Shown: positions 8,580-20,238 of the stretch, one piece after another
Layout of the letters: every line of letters begins with the position of its first letter
How positions within the stretch are numbered: the stretch's first letter is position 1
Origin: Erwinia typographi
Lineage (GTDB): Bacteria > Pseudomonadota > Gammaproteobacteria > Enterobacterales > Enterobacteriaceae
Direction: 5' to 3'
DNA: 64,000 nt
Assembly: GCF_000773975.1 (NCBI RefSeq)
Contig: NZ_JRUQ01000027.1
Coordinates: 1 to 64,000, forward strand
Notes under the pieces: generated by a model
What the model was told of the DNA's origin: nothing
What the model saw: only the letters and a program-made list of their open reading frames with translations
Database searches by the model: none
Position numbers and translations under genes: made by a program

Positions 8580-10031
8580 TCAAACAGGGGGGACGGCCTG
8601 CGCTGCCGGGGCAGCGTCATGGCCAAAACGATTACCGATCGCAAAAGCAATCAGGCTAAGAAGTAGCGACGGCACAATCGGGTGGAAGCCCCACGGCTGT
8701 AGCGAAAGGCTGGCCAGCAGGGTATAGCAACCGGCGCCGATAATCATACTGCTAAGCGCGCCAGTGGCGTTGGCTTTTTCCCAGTATAGCCCCAGCACCA
8801 GCGGCCAGAGGAAAACCGCCTCAAGGCCGCCGAAGGCCAGCAGGTTCAGCCAGATAATCATCTCCGGCGGATTCCATGCGGCCAGCAGCAGCAGCAGCCC
8901 AAGTATCAGGGTGATCGCCCCGGACATCTTCTTCAATAAAGGCTCGTTATCCATGTGCTGAGGACGCAGCCGTAAAAAGAGATCTTTGACGATGGTCGCC
9001 GATGATTGCAGAAGCTGGGCATTGATCGTCGACATGATCGCCGCCATCGGCGCGGCAAGGAAAATCCCGGCGGCGACAGGCGGAAGAACGCGGATCATCA
9101 GCGTTGGGATCACCTGGTCGGGAATGGCCAGATCCGGCATCACCGCCCGGCCAAGCGCGCCAGCCAGGTGCATACCAAACATCAGGACCGTCACCACGAT
9201 GGTTCCCAGCACGATCCCCCGGTGGACGGCCTTGCTGTCTTTGTACGAGATGCAGCGCACGGCGGTATGCGGCAGGCCAATAACGCCAAAGCAGACCAGC
9301 ACCGAGAATGAGGCAAGGAAGGTCGGGCTGAGAATATTATCAACGCCTTCAGGCGATACCAGCTGCGGGTCAATTTGCTGAAGTTTATGTACCGCGCTGT
9401 GCATCCCGCCAGCGGCATGGATCACCGCAAACAGCAGCAGGAACGTGCCTGCCAGCATCACCAGCCCCTGCATGGCATCATTCAGCACGCTGGCCCTGAA
9501 GCCGCCAAATGCGGTATACAGCGCGATTGTGCCGCCAAAAATCAGCAGGCCCGTGTCGTAGGGAATGCCCGCAGCCGTTTCTAACAGGCGCGCTCCGCCA
9601 ATAAACTGCACGGTCATCGCGCCGATAAACGCAATCAGCAGGCTGAGGCTGGCGAACCACACCAGCAGCGGGCTGCGATAGCGGGCGTACAGGGTGTCGT
9701 TCAGCGTGACGGCGTTATAACGCCTCGCGAGGATAGCGAATTTCTTGCCCAGGATGCCGAGTGAGAGCCAGACGGCAGGCACCTGCACCATTGACAGCAG
9801 GACCCAGCCAAGGCCGTACTTGTAGGCGGCGCCCGGGCCACCAATAAAGGAGCTGGCGCTGATATAGGTGGTCGTCAGCGTCATGGCCAGCACGAAGCCT
9901 CCCATTGAGCGGCTACCAAGGAAATATTCGGTCAAAAAATTGCCTTCGCTGCGCTGACGCATGGCATACACCGAGAGGCCGGCAACCAGCAGCAGATAGG
10001 CAATCAGGGGCAGGATGATTTCAAGCTTCAC
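8580..10031 (-). CDS. panF: Sodium/pantothenate symporter PanF
   Basis: This 483-residue inner-membrane carrier imports pantothenate, the coenzyme A precursor, with sodium. It belongs to the sodium:solute symporter family. It has about a dozen hydrophobic segments and the family's N-terminal stretch YFLGSRSMGGFVLAMTLTTT with the conserved sodium-site region. Length equals E. coli PanF. Its start overlaps the end of yhdT by 4 bp (ATGA-type coupling), and prmA follows. Confidence 0.95.
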   Translation of the reverse strand: MKLEIILPLIAYLLLVAGLSVYAMRQRSEGNFLTEYFLGSRSMGGFVLAMTLTTTYISASSFIGGPGAAYKYGLGWVLLSMVQVPAVWLSLGILGKKFAILARRYNAVTLNDTLYARYRSPLLVWFASLSLLIAFIGAMTVQFIGGARLLETAAGIPYDTGLLIFGGTIALYTAFGGFRASVLNDAMQGLVMLAGTFLLLFAVIHAAGGMHSAVHKLQQIDPQLVSPEGVDNILSPTFLASFSVLVCFGVIGLPHTAVRCISYKDSKAVHRGIVLGTIVVTVLMFGMHLAGALGRAVMPDLAIPDQVIPTLMIRVLPPVAAGIFLAAPMAAIMSTINAQLLQSSATIVKDLFLRLRPQHMDNEPLLKKMSGAITLILGLLLLLAAWNPPEMIIWLNLLAFGGLEAVFLWPLVLGLYWEKANATGALSSMIIGAGCYTLLASLSLQPWGFHPIVPSLLLSLIAFAIGNRFGHDAAPAAQAVPPV

Positions 10032-10264
10032 TGTTCATCTTCCAGAGAGATATCACGAAATACCAGCCTGATCATCAGCCAGCAGAGCACAATAAACAGC
10101 GCTGGAACCAGCAGGCAGGCTAACTCAAACCAGTGCGGCAGGCCGGTAATGCCCTGCTTATCATCCGCCAGCAAGGGCACCAGCGACCAGGCCGCAAGAT
10201 AGGCGACGGCCAGCCAGAATGACCAGCCGGCCTCGCGATGAGCCTGAACGAAACGGTTATCCAT
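10028..10264 (-). CDS. yhdT: DUF997 small membrane protein YhdT
   Basis: This 78-residue protein has two hydrophobic segments, roughly residues 14-32 and 48-67, and a charged C-terminus. It is always found directly before panF in enterics and its 4-bp overlap implies translational coupling. The function is unknown. The family and neighbourhood suggest a partner of the pantothenate carrier, but this is inference. Confidence 0.9.
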   Translation of the reverse strand: MDNRFVQAHREAGWSFWLAVAYLAAWSLVPLLADDKQGITGLPHWFELACLLVPALFIVLCWLMIRLVFRDISLEDEQ

Positions 10265-10290
10265 CTACTACCTCAGCTAAAAAACCAAAG

Positions 10291-10318
10291 AAAAAGGCCG
10301 GTCAGACCGGCCTTTTTT
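10291..10318. terminator. Terminator between accC and yhdT
   Basis: This is a nearly perfect inverted repeat: AAAAAGGCCGGTC, one central base, then its complement ending in TTTTTT. It has A and T runs on both sides. It directly follows the accC stop on the minus strand and sits 27 bp before yhdT. Confidence 0.85.
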
Positions 10319-10333
10319 CAGACGTCAGCCCGA

Positions 10334-11683
10334 TCAGGTTTCCTGCAGGCCGAGTTTCTTCTCCAGATAGTGGATATTGGTGCCACCGTGCTGGAAGTTC
10401 TCGTCGGACATGATCTTCATCTGCAGCTCAACGTTGACCTTGATGCCGTCGATGATCAGCTCCGCCAGCGCATTTCTCATGCGGGCGATAGCTACTTCAC
10501 GGGTTTCGCCGTAAGCGATCAGTTTACCAATCATCGAGTCGTAGTACGGCGGCACGGTATAACCAGCGTAGATATGCGACTCCCAGCGCACGCCAAAGCC
10601 GCCGGGCGCGTGGAAACGGGTGATCTTGCCAGGACTTGGCAGGAAGGTGTTCGGATCTTCGGCGTTGATACGGCATTCAACCGCATGGCCACGGATTACC
10701 ACATCTTCCTGTTTGATCGACAGAGGCTGACCGGCAGCGATACGCAGCTGCTCTTTGATCAGATCCACGCCAGTGATCATCTCGGTAACCGGATGTTCAA
10801 CCTGGATACGGGTGTTCATTTCAATGAAGTAGAACTCACCGTTTTCATACAGGAACTCGAAGGTGCCTGCGCCACGGTAGCCAATTTCGATACAGGCTTT
10901 AGAGCAGCGATCGCCGATAAAGCGACGCATCTCTGCGGTGATCCCCGGCGCTGGCGCTTCCTCGACCACTTTCTGATGGCGGCGCTGCATGGAGCAGTCG
11001 CGCTCGGCGAGATAGATCGCGTGGCCCTGGCCGTCAGCCAGCACCTGAATTTCGATGTGGCGTGGATTTTCCAGGTACTTTTCCATATAGACCATATCGT
11101 TGTTGAAAGCCGCTTTGGCTTCCGCACGGGTCATATTGATGGACTGTTCCAGATCTTTTTCGCTGCGCACAACGCGCATACCACGACCGCCGCCGCCGCC
11201 GGAAGCTTTGATAATCACCGGGTAGCCGATCTGCTTGCCGAAGGCACGGTTTTTCTCCATGTCATCGCCAAGCGGGCCATCCGATCCCGGTACGCAGGGG
11301 ACGCCTGCTTTTTTCATCGCGTTGATAGCGGAAACTTTGTCACCCATCAGGCGAATCGTTTCGGCTTTAGGACCGATGAAGATGAAACCGGAACGCTCTA
11401 CCTGCTCGGCAAAATCCGCATTTTCGGACAGGAAGCCGTAGCCTGGATGAATGGCGACGGCGCCAGTGATCTCGGCAGCAGAGATCAGGGCAGGAATGTT
11501 CAGGTAGCTTTTCACTGACTGGGCAGGACCGATACAGACGGTTTCATCTGCCAGCAGCACATGTTTCAAATCGCGGTCCGCGGTGGAATGAACGGCGACA
11601 GTTTTGATGCCCAGCTCTTTACACGCACGCAGAATGCGCAGCGCGATTTCACCACGGTTAGCTATTACAATTTTATCCAGCAT
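10334..11683 (-). CDS. accC: Acetyl-CoA carboxylase, biotin carboxylase subunit
   Basis: This 449-residue enzyme uses ATP and bicarbonate to carboxylate biotin on AccB, the first half of malonyl-CoA formation for fatty-acid synthesis. The start [20 protein letters not shown] and the glycine-rich ATP-grasp loop [12 protein letters not shown] (about residues 159-170) are visible. So is the conserved block [18 protein letters not shown] with catalytic Glu/Arg. Length equals E. coli AccC. It is 11 bp downstream of accB and ends the operon at a strong terminator. Confidence 0.98.
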   Translation of the reverse strand: MLDKIVIANRGEIALRILRACKELGIKTVAVHSTADRDLKHVLLADETVCIGPAQSVKSYLNIPALISAAEITGAVAIHPGYGFLSENADFAEQVERSGFIFIGPKAETIRLMGDKVSAINAMKKAGVPCVPGSDGPLGDDMEKNRAFGKQIGYPVIIKASGGGGGRGMRVVRSEKDLEQSINMTRAEAKAAFNNDMVYMEKYLENPRHIEIQVLADGQGHAIYLAERDCSMQRRHQKVVEEAPAPGITAEMRRFIGDRCSKACIEIGYRGAGTFEFLYENGEFYFIEMNTRIQVEHPVTEMITGVDLIKEQLRIAAGQPLSIKQEDVVIRGHAVECRINAEDPNTFLPSPGKITRFHAPGGFGVRWESHIYAGYTVPPYYDSMIGKLIAYGETREVAIARMRNALAELIIDGIKVNVELQMKIMSDENFQHGGTNIHYLEKKLGLQET

Positions 11684-11694
11684 GGTTCGCCTCG

Positions 11695-12168
11695 TTATTC
11701 GATGACTACCAGCGGTTCGTCAAATTCAACGGGTTGACCGCTTTCGACCAGAATCGCTTTCACAACGCCGGATTTATCGGCTTCGATCTGGTTCATCATT
11801 TTCATCGCTTCAACGATGCACAGAGTGTCACCAGCATTCACTTTCTGCCCCACTTCCACAAACGCCTTAGCGTCCGGGCTTGGCGTGCGGTAGAAGGTGC
11901 CAACCATCGGTGAACGTACGATGTGACCACTGATCTCTGCGGCAGCCGGGGCTTCCATTACCGGTGCGGTAGCCGGCGCAACGGCGTTAGCCAGGGCTGG
12001 CTGCTGCTGCTGCATCATAGGCGCGGCATAGTGCTGCATCATTGGGTAGCCAGGGTTGGCAGGCGCACGACTGATGCGAACGGACTCTTCACCTTCAGAA
12101 ATTTCCAGTTCAGCGATGCCCGATTCTTCAACCAGTTCGATCAGTTTTTTAATCTTACGAATATCCAT
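11695..12168 (-). CDS. accB: Biotin carboxyl carrier protein of acetyl-CoA carboxylase
   Basis: This 157-residue carrier bears the biotin that shuttles CO2 between AccC and AccAD. The biotin attachment site [15 protein letters not shown] places biotinyl-Lys at residue 123. The N-terminal dimerisation part is followed by an Ala/Pro/Gln-rich linker (about residues 40-80), then the biotinyl domain with its protruding thumb. It lies 21 bp downstream of aroQ and 11 bp upstream of accC. Confidence 0.98.
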   Translation of the reverse strand: MDIRKIKKLIELVEESGIAELEISEGEESVRISRAPANPGYPMMQHYAAPMMQQQQPALANAVAPATAPVMEAPAAAEISGHIVRSPMVGTFYRTPSPDAKAFVEVGQKVNAGDTLCIVEAMKMMNQIEADKSGVVKAILVESGQPVEFDEPLVVIE

Positions 12169-12189
12169 GAGTGTGGTTCCGTACTCTGT

Positions 12190-12642
12190 TTAATTAGATT
12201 GTGACAGGCGTTTAACCGCCGTCTGTAAAGCCCAGGAATAACCGTCGACACCAAGTCCACAGATTACGCCGGCAGCAATATCAGAAAGATAAGAATGGTG
12301 GCGGAAAGGCTCGCGAGCATGCACATTCGACAGGTGAACTTCAATGAATGGGATACTTACGGCTAACAAAGCATCCCGAAGCGCAACGCTGGTGTGAGTG
12401 AATGCCGCCGGGTTAATAACGATGTAATCGACATTGCCTTTTGCTTCATGAATGCGGTCAATTAACGCATGTTCCGCATTGGACTGAAGATGGCTCAGCT
12501 GCACGTTAAGCGCATCAGCCTGCGAGCTAAGATCGCTGACGATTTCTGCCAGGGTCGTACTTCCGTACTTTTCCGGCTCACGCGTGCCGAGAAGATTCAG
12601 ATTGGGACCGTTCAAGAGCAGTATGTGAAACTTATCAGTCAT
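12190..12642 (-). CDS. aroQ: Type II 3-dehydroquinate dehydratase
   Basis: This 150-residue dodecameric enzyme converts 3-dehydroquinate to 3-dehydroshikimate in the shikimate pathway. The family start [20 protein letters not shown] carries the catalytic Tyr and Arg, and the His block [17 protein letters not shown] is present. The frame is open to 12708, but the start at 12642 is preceded by AGGAG at 11 bp and matches family length. It precedes accB-accC closely, so the three genes are probably co-transcribed. Confidence 0.95.
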   Translation of the reverse strand: MTDKFHILLLNGPNLNLLGTREPEKYGSTTLAEIVSDLSSQADALNVQLSHLQSNAEHALIDRIHEAKGNVDYIVINPAAFTHTSVALRDALLAVSIPFIEVHLSNVHAREPFRHHSYLSDIAAGVICGLGVDGYSWALQTAVKRLSQSN

Positions 12643-12752
12643 CTTGCTGCTATCTCCTGCGATAATTGAGGCATCGCACAAAATACAACGCGAAAAGCCA
12701 TTTGTCACCCTTCCTGGTGAAATTTGGCCTTTCTGCCAGTATGAGGTCGGGC

Positions 12753-12758
12753 ATTATA
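12753..12758 (-). promoter_or_regulatory. Candidate -10 box of the aroQ-accB-accC promoter
   Basis: A perfect TATAAT lies about 110 bp upstream of aroQ on the minus strand, followed by a GC-rich discriminator (gcccgacc). No good -35 hexamer is seen at 17 bp, so an activator or an imperfect -35 may be used. Confidence 0.45.
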
Positions 12759-12881
12759 ACGATTTCGTGGCAATTAGCAGCTAAATACTGGTCTTATCAG
12801 CGAAGATTATCAACCACCTGGCCAAACGGGCAGGTGATTTACTGTCGGAGTTGTGGGGCAGGACACACTCCTGGCGGTGAT

Positions 12882-13484
12882 TCAGCGTAGCCACTGGCGA
12901 AATTTTTTGTAGCGCCATACCAGCAAGATCGCCGCAATTAGCGCGTAAATCCACGGTTGGGGAGAGAAAGTCTTCACCGACCACAGATAGTGTATGGGAG
13001 CAAGGATCAGCACCAGATAGACGCCGTTATGTAAGGTTTGCCAGCGTCTTCCCAACCTGCGCTGTGCTCTCTGGAAGGAGGTCAGCGCCAGCGCCAGCAA
13101 TACCAGCCAACTGATGATGCCTAACGTCAGATAAGGACGCGAGATCAGTTCCGAGCCGAGCAGGCCGAGATTGCTGATACCCAGCTCCAGCACGGAGTAG
13201 CTGACCAGATGTAGCGTCGCCCAGGCAAAACACCACAGGCCCAGCAGGCGGCGCACGCGAATCAACAGTGGTTGTTTGCCGTAGCGCGCCAGCGGCGTGA
13301 CCAGCAGCGTGCCGAGCAGGAATTTAAGCGCCATTCTGCCGGTAAAATGCTGTATATCTTTTGCCGGATCGGCGCTGAACCAGCCCTGATCTATCGACAG
13401 CAACAGCCACAGCAGCGGCAAAAAGCCCGCCAGATGCAGGGCAACCTTCAGCCAGGTAATTTGCCTGGCGCTTAAGCGTACCAC
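12882..13484 (-). CDS. msrQ: Heme-binding membrane subunit MsrQ of the methionine sulfoxide reductase
   Basis: This 200-residue ferric-reductase-like membrane protein passes electrons from the quinone pool or flavin to MsrP. It has six hydrophobic segments with heme-ligand histidines (for example in ATLHLVSY and the [19 protein letters not shown] stretch). The start is GTG, and its first base is the last base of the msrP stop codon, so translation is coupled. Length matches E. coli MsrQ (YedZ). Confidence 0.94.
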   Translation of the reverse strand: MVRLSARQITWLKVALHLAGFLPLLWLLLSIDQGWFSADPAKDIQHFTGRMALKFLLGTLLVTPLARYGKQPLLIRVRRLLGLWCFAWATLHLVSYSVLELGISNLGLLGSELISRPYLTLGIISWLVLLALALTSFQRAQRRLGRRWQTLHNGVYLVLILAPIHYLWSVKTFSPQPWIYALIAAILLVWRYKKFRQWLR

Positions 13485-14488
13485 TAGAAGTTCTCCCGAA
13501 GGTCCAGGCCACGATAGAGCGAGGCTACCTGTTCAGCATAGCCGTTAAACAGCAGCGTCGGCTGGCGCTTAACGTCGAGAATGCCGCCGGACCCGATAAA
13601 GCGTTCGGTTGCCTGTGACCAGCGGGGGTGGTCGACATGCGGATTCACGTTACCGTAAAAACCATATTCGTTAGACGCCAGCAGATTCCAGGTCGTTGGC
13701 GGCATATCTTTCGCCAGCGTGATTTTGACAATCGATTTAATGCCTTTGAAGCCGTATTTCCACGGCACGGTCAGGCGAATTGGCGCGCCGTTCTGCGGTG
13801 GCAGAGCCTTACCGTATACGCCGGTCGTCAGCAGGGTCAGAGGGTGCATCGCTTCATCAAGACGCAGGCCTTCAACATAGGGATAATCAATCCCTCCGCC
13901 GATAAAGCGGTCTTTCTGTCCCGGCATTTCATCGGGCGCATAGACCGTCTGAAACGCCACGTAGCGTGCATTGCTGGTGGGCTCAGCCGCCTTCAGCAGC
14001 TTGCCCAGTTCAAAACCTACCCACGGTACTACCATCGACCAGGCCTCAACGCAGCGCATACGATAAATACGCTGTTCCAGCGGGAAGCGCTTAAAAATGT
14101 CATCCATCGACAGCGTCATCGGTTTGGCAACTTCTCCACCGATTTCGATCTTCCAGTCCGTCGTTTTTAACGTCCCGGCGTTAGCAGCAGGATCGGCTTT
14201 ATCCAGACCAAATTCGTAGAAATTGTTGTAGCCGGTCACTTTATCTTCCGGCGTCAGGGTCAAATCAGCCTGATATTTGGCAGGCTTGCTGAAGTCAAGC
14301 GGCTTGCCTGACGGCGCTTTGGGGCGATCGTTGCCTTTGAACCAGGAAAGGACATCGGCATGGGCCACGGAGGGCAGCGCCAGGGCTGCTGCGCTGATGC
14401 CAAGCGTTTTTAGCATATCGCGACGGCGGGTATTAAAAATGCTTTCGGGAGTGACATCGTTTTCAGTGAGTTTATCAAAGGGTTTCAT
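13484..14488 (-). CDS. msrP: Periplasmic protein-methionine-sulfoxide reductase MsrP
   Basis: This 334-residue molybdopterin enzyme repairs oxidised methionines in periplasmic proteins. The Tat signal (NTRRRDMLK, then a hydrophobic stretch to about AHA) shows export in folded form. The cysteine that binds molybdenum lies in [15 protein letters not shown]. The frame is open to 14530, but the start at 14488 has GGAGG upstream and gives exactly the E. coli length. The C-terminus [10 protein letters not shown] matches the family. It is cotranscribed with msrQ. In E. coli K-12 this pair maps elsewhere. Confidence 0.96.
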   Translation of the reverse strand: MKPFDKLTENDVTPESIFNTRRRDMLKTLGISAAALALPSVAHADVLSWFKGNDRPKAPSGKPLDFSKPAKYQADLTLTPEDKVTGYNNFYEFGLDKADPAANAGTLKTTDWKIEIGGEVAKPMTLSMDDIFKRFPLEQRIYRMRCVEAWSMVVPWVGFELGKLLKAAEPTSNARYVAFQTVYAPDEMPGQKDRFIGGGIDYPYVEGLRLDEAMHPLTLLTTGVYGKALPPQNGAPIRLTVPWKYGFKGIKSIVKITLAKDMPPTTWNLLASNEYGFYGNVNPHVDHPRWSQATERFIGSGGILDVKRQPTLLFNGYAEQVASLYRGLDLRENF

Positions 14489-14591
14489 CAGGCGGCCTCC
14501 ACAGGCTCTTTCTTCTCTTCCCTTCAGCATGACTACTGACTCACTTTTCTGCGAGTTAAGGCCGGAAAATATGAAATTTCCTGGAAGAAAG

Positions 14592-14622
14592 ACCCCCTTC
14601 CTCCAGGAAGGAAGGGAGGAGG
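14592..14622 (-). terminator. Possible acuI terminator hairpin
   Basis: CCTTCCT and AGGAAGG form a 7-bp stem directly after the acuI stop, followed on the minus strand by gggtctttctt. The T tract is interrupted, so this is moderate evidence. Confidence 0.45.
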
Positions 14623-14623
14623 A

Positions 14624-15601
14624 CTAGCGGATTTTTACCAGCGTTCGCCCCTGGATCTCGTTATTGAGCAGCCGGGCTGCGCTTGACGGCGCTTCTGCGA
14701 GAGAGATCTCCAACGCGGCCTGTTGATAAAAGGAAGCAGGCAGCGTTTTTACCACGCGTTTCCAGGCTTCTGCCCGGCGCGCCGATGGCGTACTGACGGA
14801 ATCAACGCCCTGCAGGCGCACGTTGCGCAATATAAAAGGCATGACGGTGGTAGGCAAGGCAAAGCCTGCCGCCAGCCCGCAGGCGGCAACCACGCCTGAG
14901 TAATGCATTTGTGCCAACACGTTGGCTAATACCTTGTCACCGGCGGTATCTACAGCGCCAGCCCAGCGCTGTTTATCCAGCGGCCGTGGCTCACCGCTGA
15001 ACGCATCGCGGGAGAGAATCTCTTTTGCGCCAAGCTGCCGGAGGTAGTCATGGGTTGATTGTCGTCCGCTCACGGCAACAACGTGATAGCCCAGCGCGCT
15101 AAGCAGCGCAACGGCGGTACTGCCTACGCCGCCGCTCGCTCCGGTCACCAAAATTTCGCCGCTCTCCGGCGTAATGCCGCCTTCTTCGAGCGCCATCACG
15201 CAAAGCATCGCGGTGAAACCAGCGGTGCCGACGATCATCGCTTTGCGCCCGTCCAGCCCTTCCGGCATGGACACCAGCCAGTCAGCGTCCACCCGCGCCT
15301 GCTCTGCAAGGCCGCCCCAGTGATTTTCGCCCACTCCCCAACCGGTGAGCAACACCGCTTGCCCGGAGTGGAAGCGGGGGTCTTCGCTGTGGTGTACCTT
15401 ACCGGCAAAGTCGATGCCCGGCACCATTGGGAACTGACGGATAATTTTTCCTTTGCCGGTAATGGCCAGCGCATCCTTATAGTTCAGGCTTGACCAGTCG
15501 ATATCGACGGTAACGCTGCCAGCGGGAAGATCGTCGGAAGAGAGTTGCCTGATGGCGGCTACGGTCTTACCTTCTGCTTGTTCAAGAACCAACGCTTGCA
15601 T
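14624..15601 (-). CDS. acuI: Acrylyl-CoA reductase AcuI (YhdH)
   Basis: This 325-residue NADPH-dependent medium-chain dehydrogenase/reductase reduces toxic acryloyl-CoA to propionyl-CoA. It has the quinone-oxidoreductase-like fold without zinc ligands, the N-terminal WSSLNYKDALAITGKG and the Rossmann nucleotide loop VTGASGGVGSTAVALLSALG. Length is one residue more than E. coli YhdH. It is a single gene divergent from csrD. Confidence 0.94.
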   Translation of the reverse strand: MQALVLEQAEGKTVAAIRQLSSDDLPAGSVTVDIDWSSLNYKDALAITGKGKIIRQFPMVPGIDFAGKVHHSEDPRFHSGQAVLLTGWGVGENHWGGLAEQARVDADWLVSMPEGLDGRKAMIVGTAGFTAMLCVMALEEGGITPESGEILVTGASGGVGSTAVALLSALGYHVVAVSGRQSTHDYLRQLGAKEILSRDAFSGEPRPLDKQRWAGAVDTAGDKVLANVLAQMHYSGVVAACGLAAGFALPTTVMPFILRNVRLQGVDSVSTPSARRAEAWKRVVKTLPASFYQQAALEISLAEAPSSAARLLNNEIQGRTLVKIR

Positions 15602-15821
15602 GAGAATCTCCTGAAAGTGAAGTCAGCAAATTGAGAGGTAAAGTGACTGACAACTATACTCCCGATAATGGTGACTATTCTGAGATCCGACAAGTAAACG
15701 TCAGGCAGGATGTGGTATTTTCAGCGGCAGCCTGTTTTCTGGGCGGAAAAGATACAACCATTTTTAACGGCACTGGTTGAGCTCGCGACGGCGGTTCTCA
15801 AACCACAGAATGGGCACAGGG

Positions 15822-17771
15822 ATGCGATTAACCACCAAGCTTTCTACAATGATCACCCTTTTTAGCGCACTGGCAATGTTACTGATGCTGGTGGGCTGCA
15901 TTGTCAGTTTTTTTTACCTCAGTATGCAGCGATCCGAAAACCGCCTGGAACTGATGGCGGAAGAAGTGGACACGGCGCTGATAACGGAATCACCGGAGCA
16001 GATTTCTCAATGGCTACGCAATGTTATGGGGCCGCTGCAAGTTGTCCGCACGGAACTGATTAAGGATAATCAGCCGCAGCTTACCGTCGTACATTATCAG
16101 GGGCCGGTGCTGAATGATGAGCCGAACCAGTACCGTGAAACGATCCTCCCTTTGCAAAATCATCCCGGCTATTCGCTGCAAATTCAGTGGGTCGACTCGA
16201 CCAAGACCTGGGTGCAATCCTTTATTGGCGCCTCCATTCTCAGCGTGGTGATCGTGGTCGTCGCCATGCTCGCCATTATCCTTTTTATGACCCATCGCTG
16301 GCTGTACCGTCAGTTGGAGGGGATGGAGCGTCTCGAATCCAGAGCGGGCAAAGTGATTAAGGGCGAAAGAAGCACGGTTAAGCCTGGAACCGTGCTTGAG
16401 TGGCCCCCCAAAGCCAGCAGCGCCATTGATTTGCTGTTGGCCGATCTGCATGAAGCTGGAGAACAGCGCATCCGGATTGATACGCTGATCCGCACTTTTA
16501 CCGCACAGGATGCGAAAACCGGCCTGAATAACCGGCTGTTCTTTGATAATCAACTGGCGACCATGCTGGAAGAGAACGACACCGGCGGTTCACACGGCAT
16601 GGTGATGATGATCCGCCTGCCCGATTTCGACACGCTGCGGGACAACTGGGGGCATAACCAGACCAAAGACTATCTGTTTGCGATGGTCAATTTGCTGTCA
16701 ACCTTCGTGATGCGCTATCCCGGCGCTTTGCTGGCGCGCTATTTCCGCAGCGATTTTGCCGTACTCCTTCCTCACCGCAGCCTGAAAGATGCCGACAGTA
16801 TCGCCTCCCAGCTGATCACCGCCGTGGATGCGCTGCCGCCCACGCGGATGCTGGATCGGGAAGATATGATCCACATTGGCATCAGCGCCTGGCACAGCGG
16901 GCAGGCAACGCAGCAGGTGATGGAGAATGTTGAGCTGGCGACGCGTCATGCGGCGCTGCTGGGAGGCAATAACTGGTCGGTGGGGGAAGCCCCGCAGCAG
17001 GAACTTGCTCGCGGTAGCGTGAAATGGCGAACGCTGCTGGAGCATACGCTGCACCGTGGCGGCCCAAGGCTCTATCAGAAACCGGCGGTGACCAGGGAAG
17101 GCCGCGTCCATCATCGGGAAATGATGCCGCGGATTTTTGATGGCGAAAAAGAGCTGCTGGCCGCAGAGTACCTGCCTTTTATTCAGCAGATGGGTATGGC
17201 TGAAGGTTACGATCGCCGACTGGTCAGCCGAATTCTGGCCCTGCTGCCGATCTGGCCTGAGGAGACGCTGGCCGTTCCGCTGACCGTCGACGCGCTATTG
17301 CAGCGTCCTTTCCAGATTTGGCTCAGGGATATGTTGCTGCAATGCACTAAATTTCAAAGAAACCACATTTTATTTGAACTTGCTGAAGCTGATGTGTGTC
17401 AACACATCAGCCGTTTGGGTAATGCTTTTCGTTTGCTTAAGGGATTTGGCTGTCGAATCGCCATCAATCAGGCTGGATTAACGGTAGTGAGCACCGCCTA
17501 TATCCGCCAGCTTGAGGTGGAACTGATCAAGCTTCACCCCGCGCTGGTGAGAAATATTGAGCGCCGCACGGAGAATCAGCTTTTTGTCAGGAGTTTGCTG
17601 GAGAGTTGTACCAGGACTTCTACCCAGGTTTTTGCCGCTGGCGTCCGTAGTCGATCGGAGTGGCAAATCCTTATGGACCTAGGTGTGGCGGGCGGTCAGG
17701 GCGATTTTATCGCGTCCTCACAACCGCTTAATACCAGCATGAAAAAATATTCGCAAAGATATCAAGTTTAA
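15822..17771 (+). CDS. csrD: RNase E specificity factor CsrD
   Basis: This 649-residue membrane protein promotes decay of the CsrB/CsrC sRNAs by RNase E and so raises free CsrA. It has two membrane segments (about residues 9-33 and 134-160), a HAMP-like linker and degenerate GGDEF and EAL domains. The GGDEF site is replaced by the FRSDF region and the EAL by EMM (HHREMMPRIF), so no c-di-GMP activity is expected. The start is placed at MRLTTKLSTM by homology. No strong ribosome binding site is seen, and ATG at 15810 is possible. It precedes mreB, as in E. coli. Confidence 0.93.
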   Translation: MRLTTKLSTMITLFSALAMLLMLVGCIVSFFYLSMQRSENRLELMAEEVDTALITESPEQISQWLRNVMGPLQVVRTELIKDNQPQLTVVHYQGPVLNDEPNQYRETILPLQNHPGYSLQIQWVDSTKTWVQSFIGASILSVVIVVVAMLAIILFMTHRWLYRQLEGMERLESRAGKVIKGERSTVKPGTVLEWPPKASSAIDLLLADLHEAGEQRIRIDTLIRTFTAQDAKTGLNNRLFFDNQLATMLEENDTGGSHGMVMMIRLPDFDTLRDNWGHNQTKDYLFAMVNLLSTFVMRYPGALLARYFRSDFAVLLPHRSLKDADSIASQLITAVDALPPTRMLDREDMIHIGISAWHSGQATQQVMENVELATRHAALLGGNNWSVGEAPQQELARGSVKWRTLLEHTLHRGGPRLYQKPAVTREGRVHHREMMPRIFDGEKELLAAEYLPFIQQMGMAEGYDRRLVSRILALLPIWPEETLAVPLTVDALLQRPFQIWLRDMLLQCTKFQRNHILFELAEADVCQHISRLGNAFRLLKGFGCRIAINQAGLTVVSTAYIRQLEVELIKLHPALVRNIERRTENQLFVRSLLESCTRTSTQVFAAGVRSRSEWQILMDLGVAGGQGDFIASSQPLNTSMKKYSQRYQV

Positions 17772-19125
<1,354 letters not shown>

Positions 19126-19133
19126 TTTGCCTT

Positions 19134-19170
19134 AAGGAGTGTGGGCAAGCCTGGTTCTACACTCCTTTTT
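19134..19170 (+). terminator. Terminator/attenuator between mreB and mreC
   Basis: AAGGAGTGT pairs with ACACTCCTT (9 bp) around a 16-base loop and is followed by TTTT. It sits 9 bp after the mreB stop and ends 28 bp before the mreC start. Partial termination here would make mreB message more abundant than mreC and mreD message. Confidence 0.75.
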
Positions 19171-19197
19171 CAAGATGTCGAGGAATACGCCGAGTTT

Positions 19198-20238
19198 ATG
19201 AAGCCGATCTTCAGCAGGGGGCCTTCCCTGCAATTACGCTTATTTTTAGCGGTTATTGTGGCCATAGGCGTGATTATCGCCGACAGTCGTATGGGCGCTT
19301 TCAGCCAGATACGCACCTATATGGACACGGCGGTCAGCCCATTCTATTTTCTGGCCAACGGGCCACGTCAAATTCTGGACAGTGTTTCTGAAACACTGGC
19401 CTCCCGCCAGCAGCTAGAACTGGAAAATAAAGGCCTGCAGCGCGAGCTGATGCTGAAGAACAGCGAACTGTTAATGCTGGGGCAGTTTAAGCAGGAAAAT
19501 GCGCGCCTGCGCGAGCTCCTCGGTTCACCGCTGCGTCAGGACGAGCATAAGATGGTCACTCAGGTGATCTCTACGGGGACCGATCCCTACACCGATCAGG
19601 TGGTGATTGATAAAGGCAGTATGAACGGCGTTTACGAAGGCCAGCCGGTCATCAGCGATAAGGGCGTGGTCGGTCAGGTGGTCGCCGTCGGTAAAATCAC
19701 CAGCCGCGTGATGCTGATTTGTGATTCTTCCCATGCTTTACCCATTCAGGTGCTGCGTAATGACATCCGCGTGATTGCGGCGGGCAACGGCTGCACCGAA
19801 GATCTTCAGCTGGAGCATCTGCCTGGCAACACGGATATCCGCGAGGGCGACGTATTGGTGACTTCCGGGCTGGGCGGCCGTTTCCCGGAAGGCTACCCGG
19901 TTGGCGTAGTTTCCTCGGTCAAGCTGGACACCCAGCGCGCGTATACCGTTATTCAGGCCCGACCTGCCGCCGGTTTGCAGCGCCTGCGCTACCTGCTTCT
20001 GCTGTGGGGAGCCGATCGTAACGGCACCATGCCCATGGCGCCAAATGAAGTGCATCGCGTGGCAAACGAGCGTTTGATGCAGATGATGCCGCAGGTATTG
20101 CCTGCCGCCAGCGAACTGATGGGGCCGCCCGCTCCGGGGCAGCCTGCTGGTCAGGCTACGCAAGGCCAGATCGCGCCCGCCGTGGTGCCAGCTTCCCCTC
20201 GTCAGGCCGATCCTGCCGCCCGCGGAGGCCAGCCTTGA
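19198..20238 (+). CDS. mreC: Rod shape-determining protein MreC
   Basis: This 346-residue bitopic inner-membrane protein has a periplasmic domain that links MreB/MreD to the penicillin-binding protein PBP2. It has a short cytoplasmic start, one membrane segment (about residues 11-27), a coiled coil (about 65-115, rich in Leu/Glu) and beta domains. A Pro/Ala/Gln-rich low-complexity tail follows. The frame is open from 19141, but that start lies inside the mreB terminator; homology sets it at 19198. Its stop overlaps the mreD start by 4 bp. Confidence 0.96.
   Translation: MKPIFSRGPSLQLRLFLAVIVAIGVIIADSRMGAFSQIRTYMDTAVSPFYFLANGPRQILDSVSETLASRQQLELENKGLQRELMLKNSELLMLGQFKQENARLRELLGSPLRQDEHKMVTQVISTGTDPYTDQVVIDKGSMNGVYEGQPVISDKGVVGQVVAVGKITSRVMLICDSSHALPIQVLRNDIRVIAAGNGCTEDLQLEHLPGNTDIREGDVLVTSGLGGRFPEGYPVGVVSSVKLDTQRAYTVIQARPAAGLQRLRYLLLLWGADRNGTMPMAPNEVHRVANERLMQMMPQVLPAASELMGPPAPGQPAGQATQGQIAPAVVPASPRQADPAARGGQP

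Noticed and set aside
10238-11518. Long open frame (426 codons) antisense to accC
   Set aside because: Its opposite strand is a full-length, highly conserved accC. Long antisense frames are expected from its codon bias, and the predicted product resembles nothing.
19141-19197. Upstream start for mreC at 19141
   Set aside because: It falls inside the mreB terminator hairpin, and the extra 19 residues are absent from MreC proteins.
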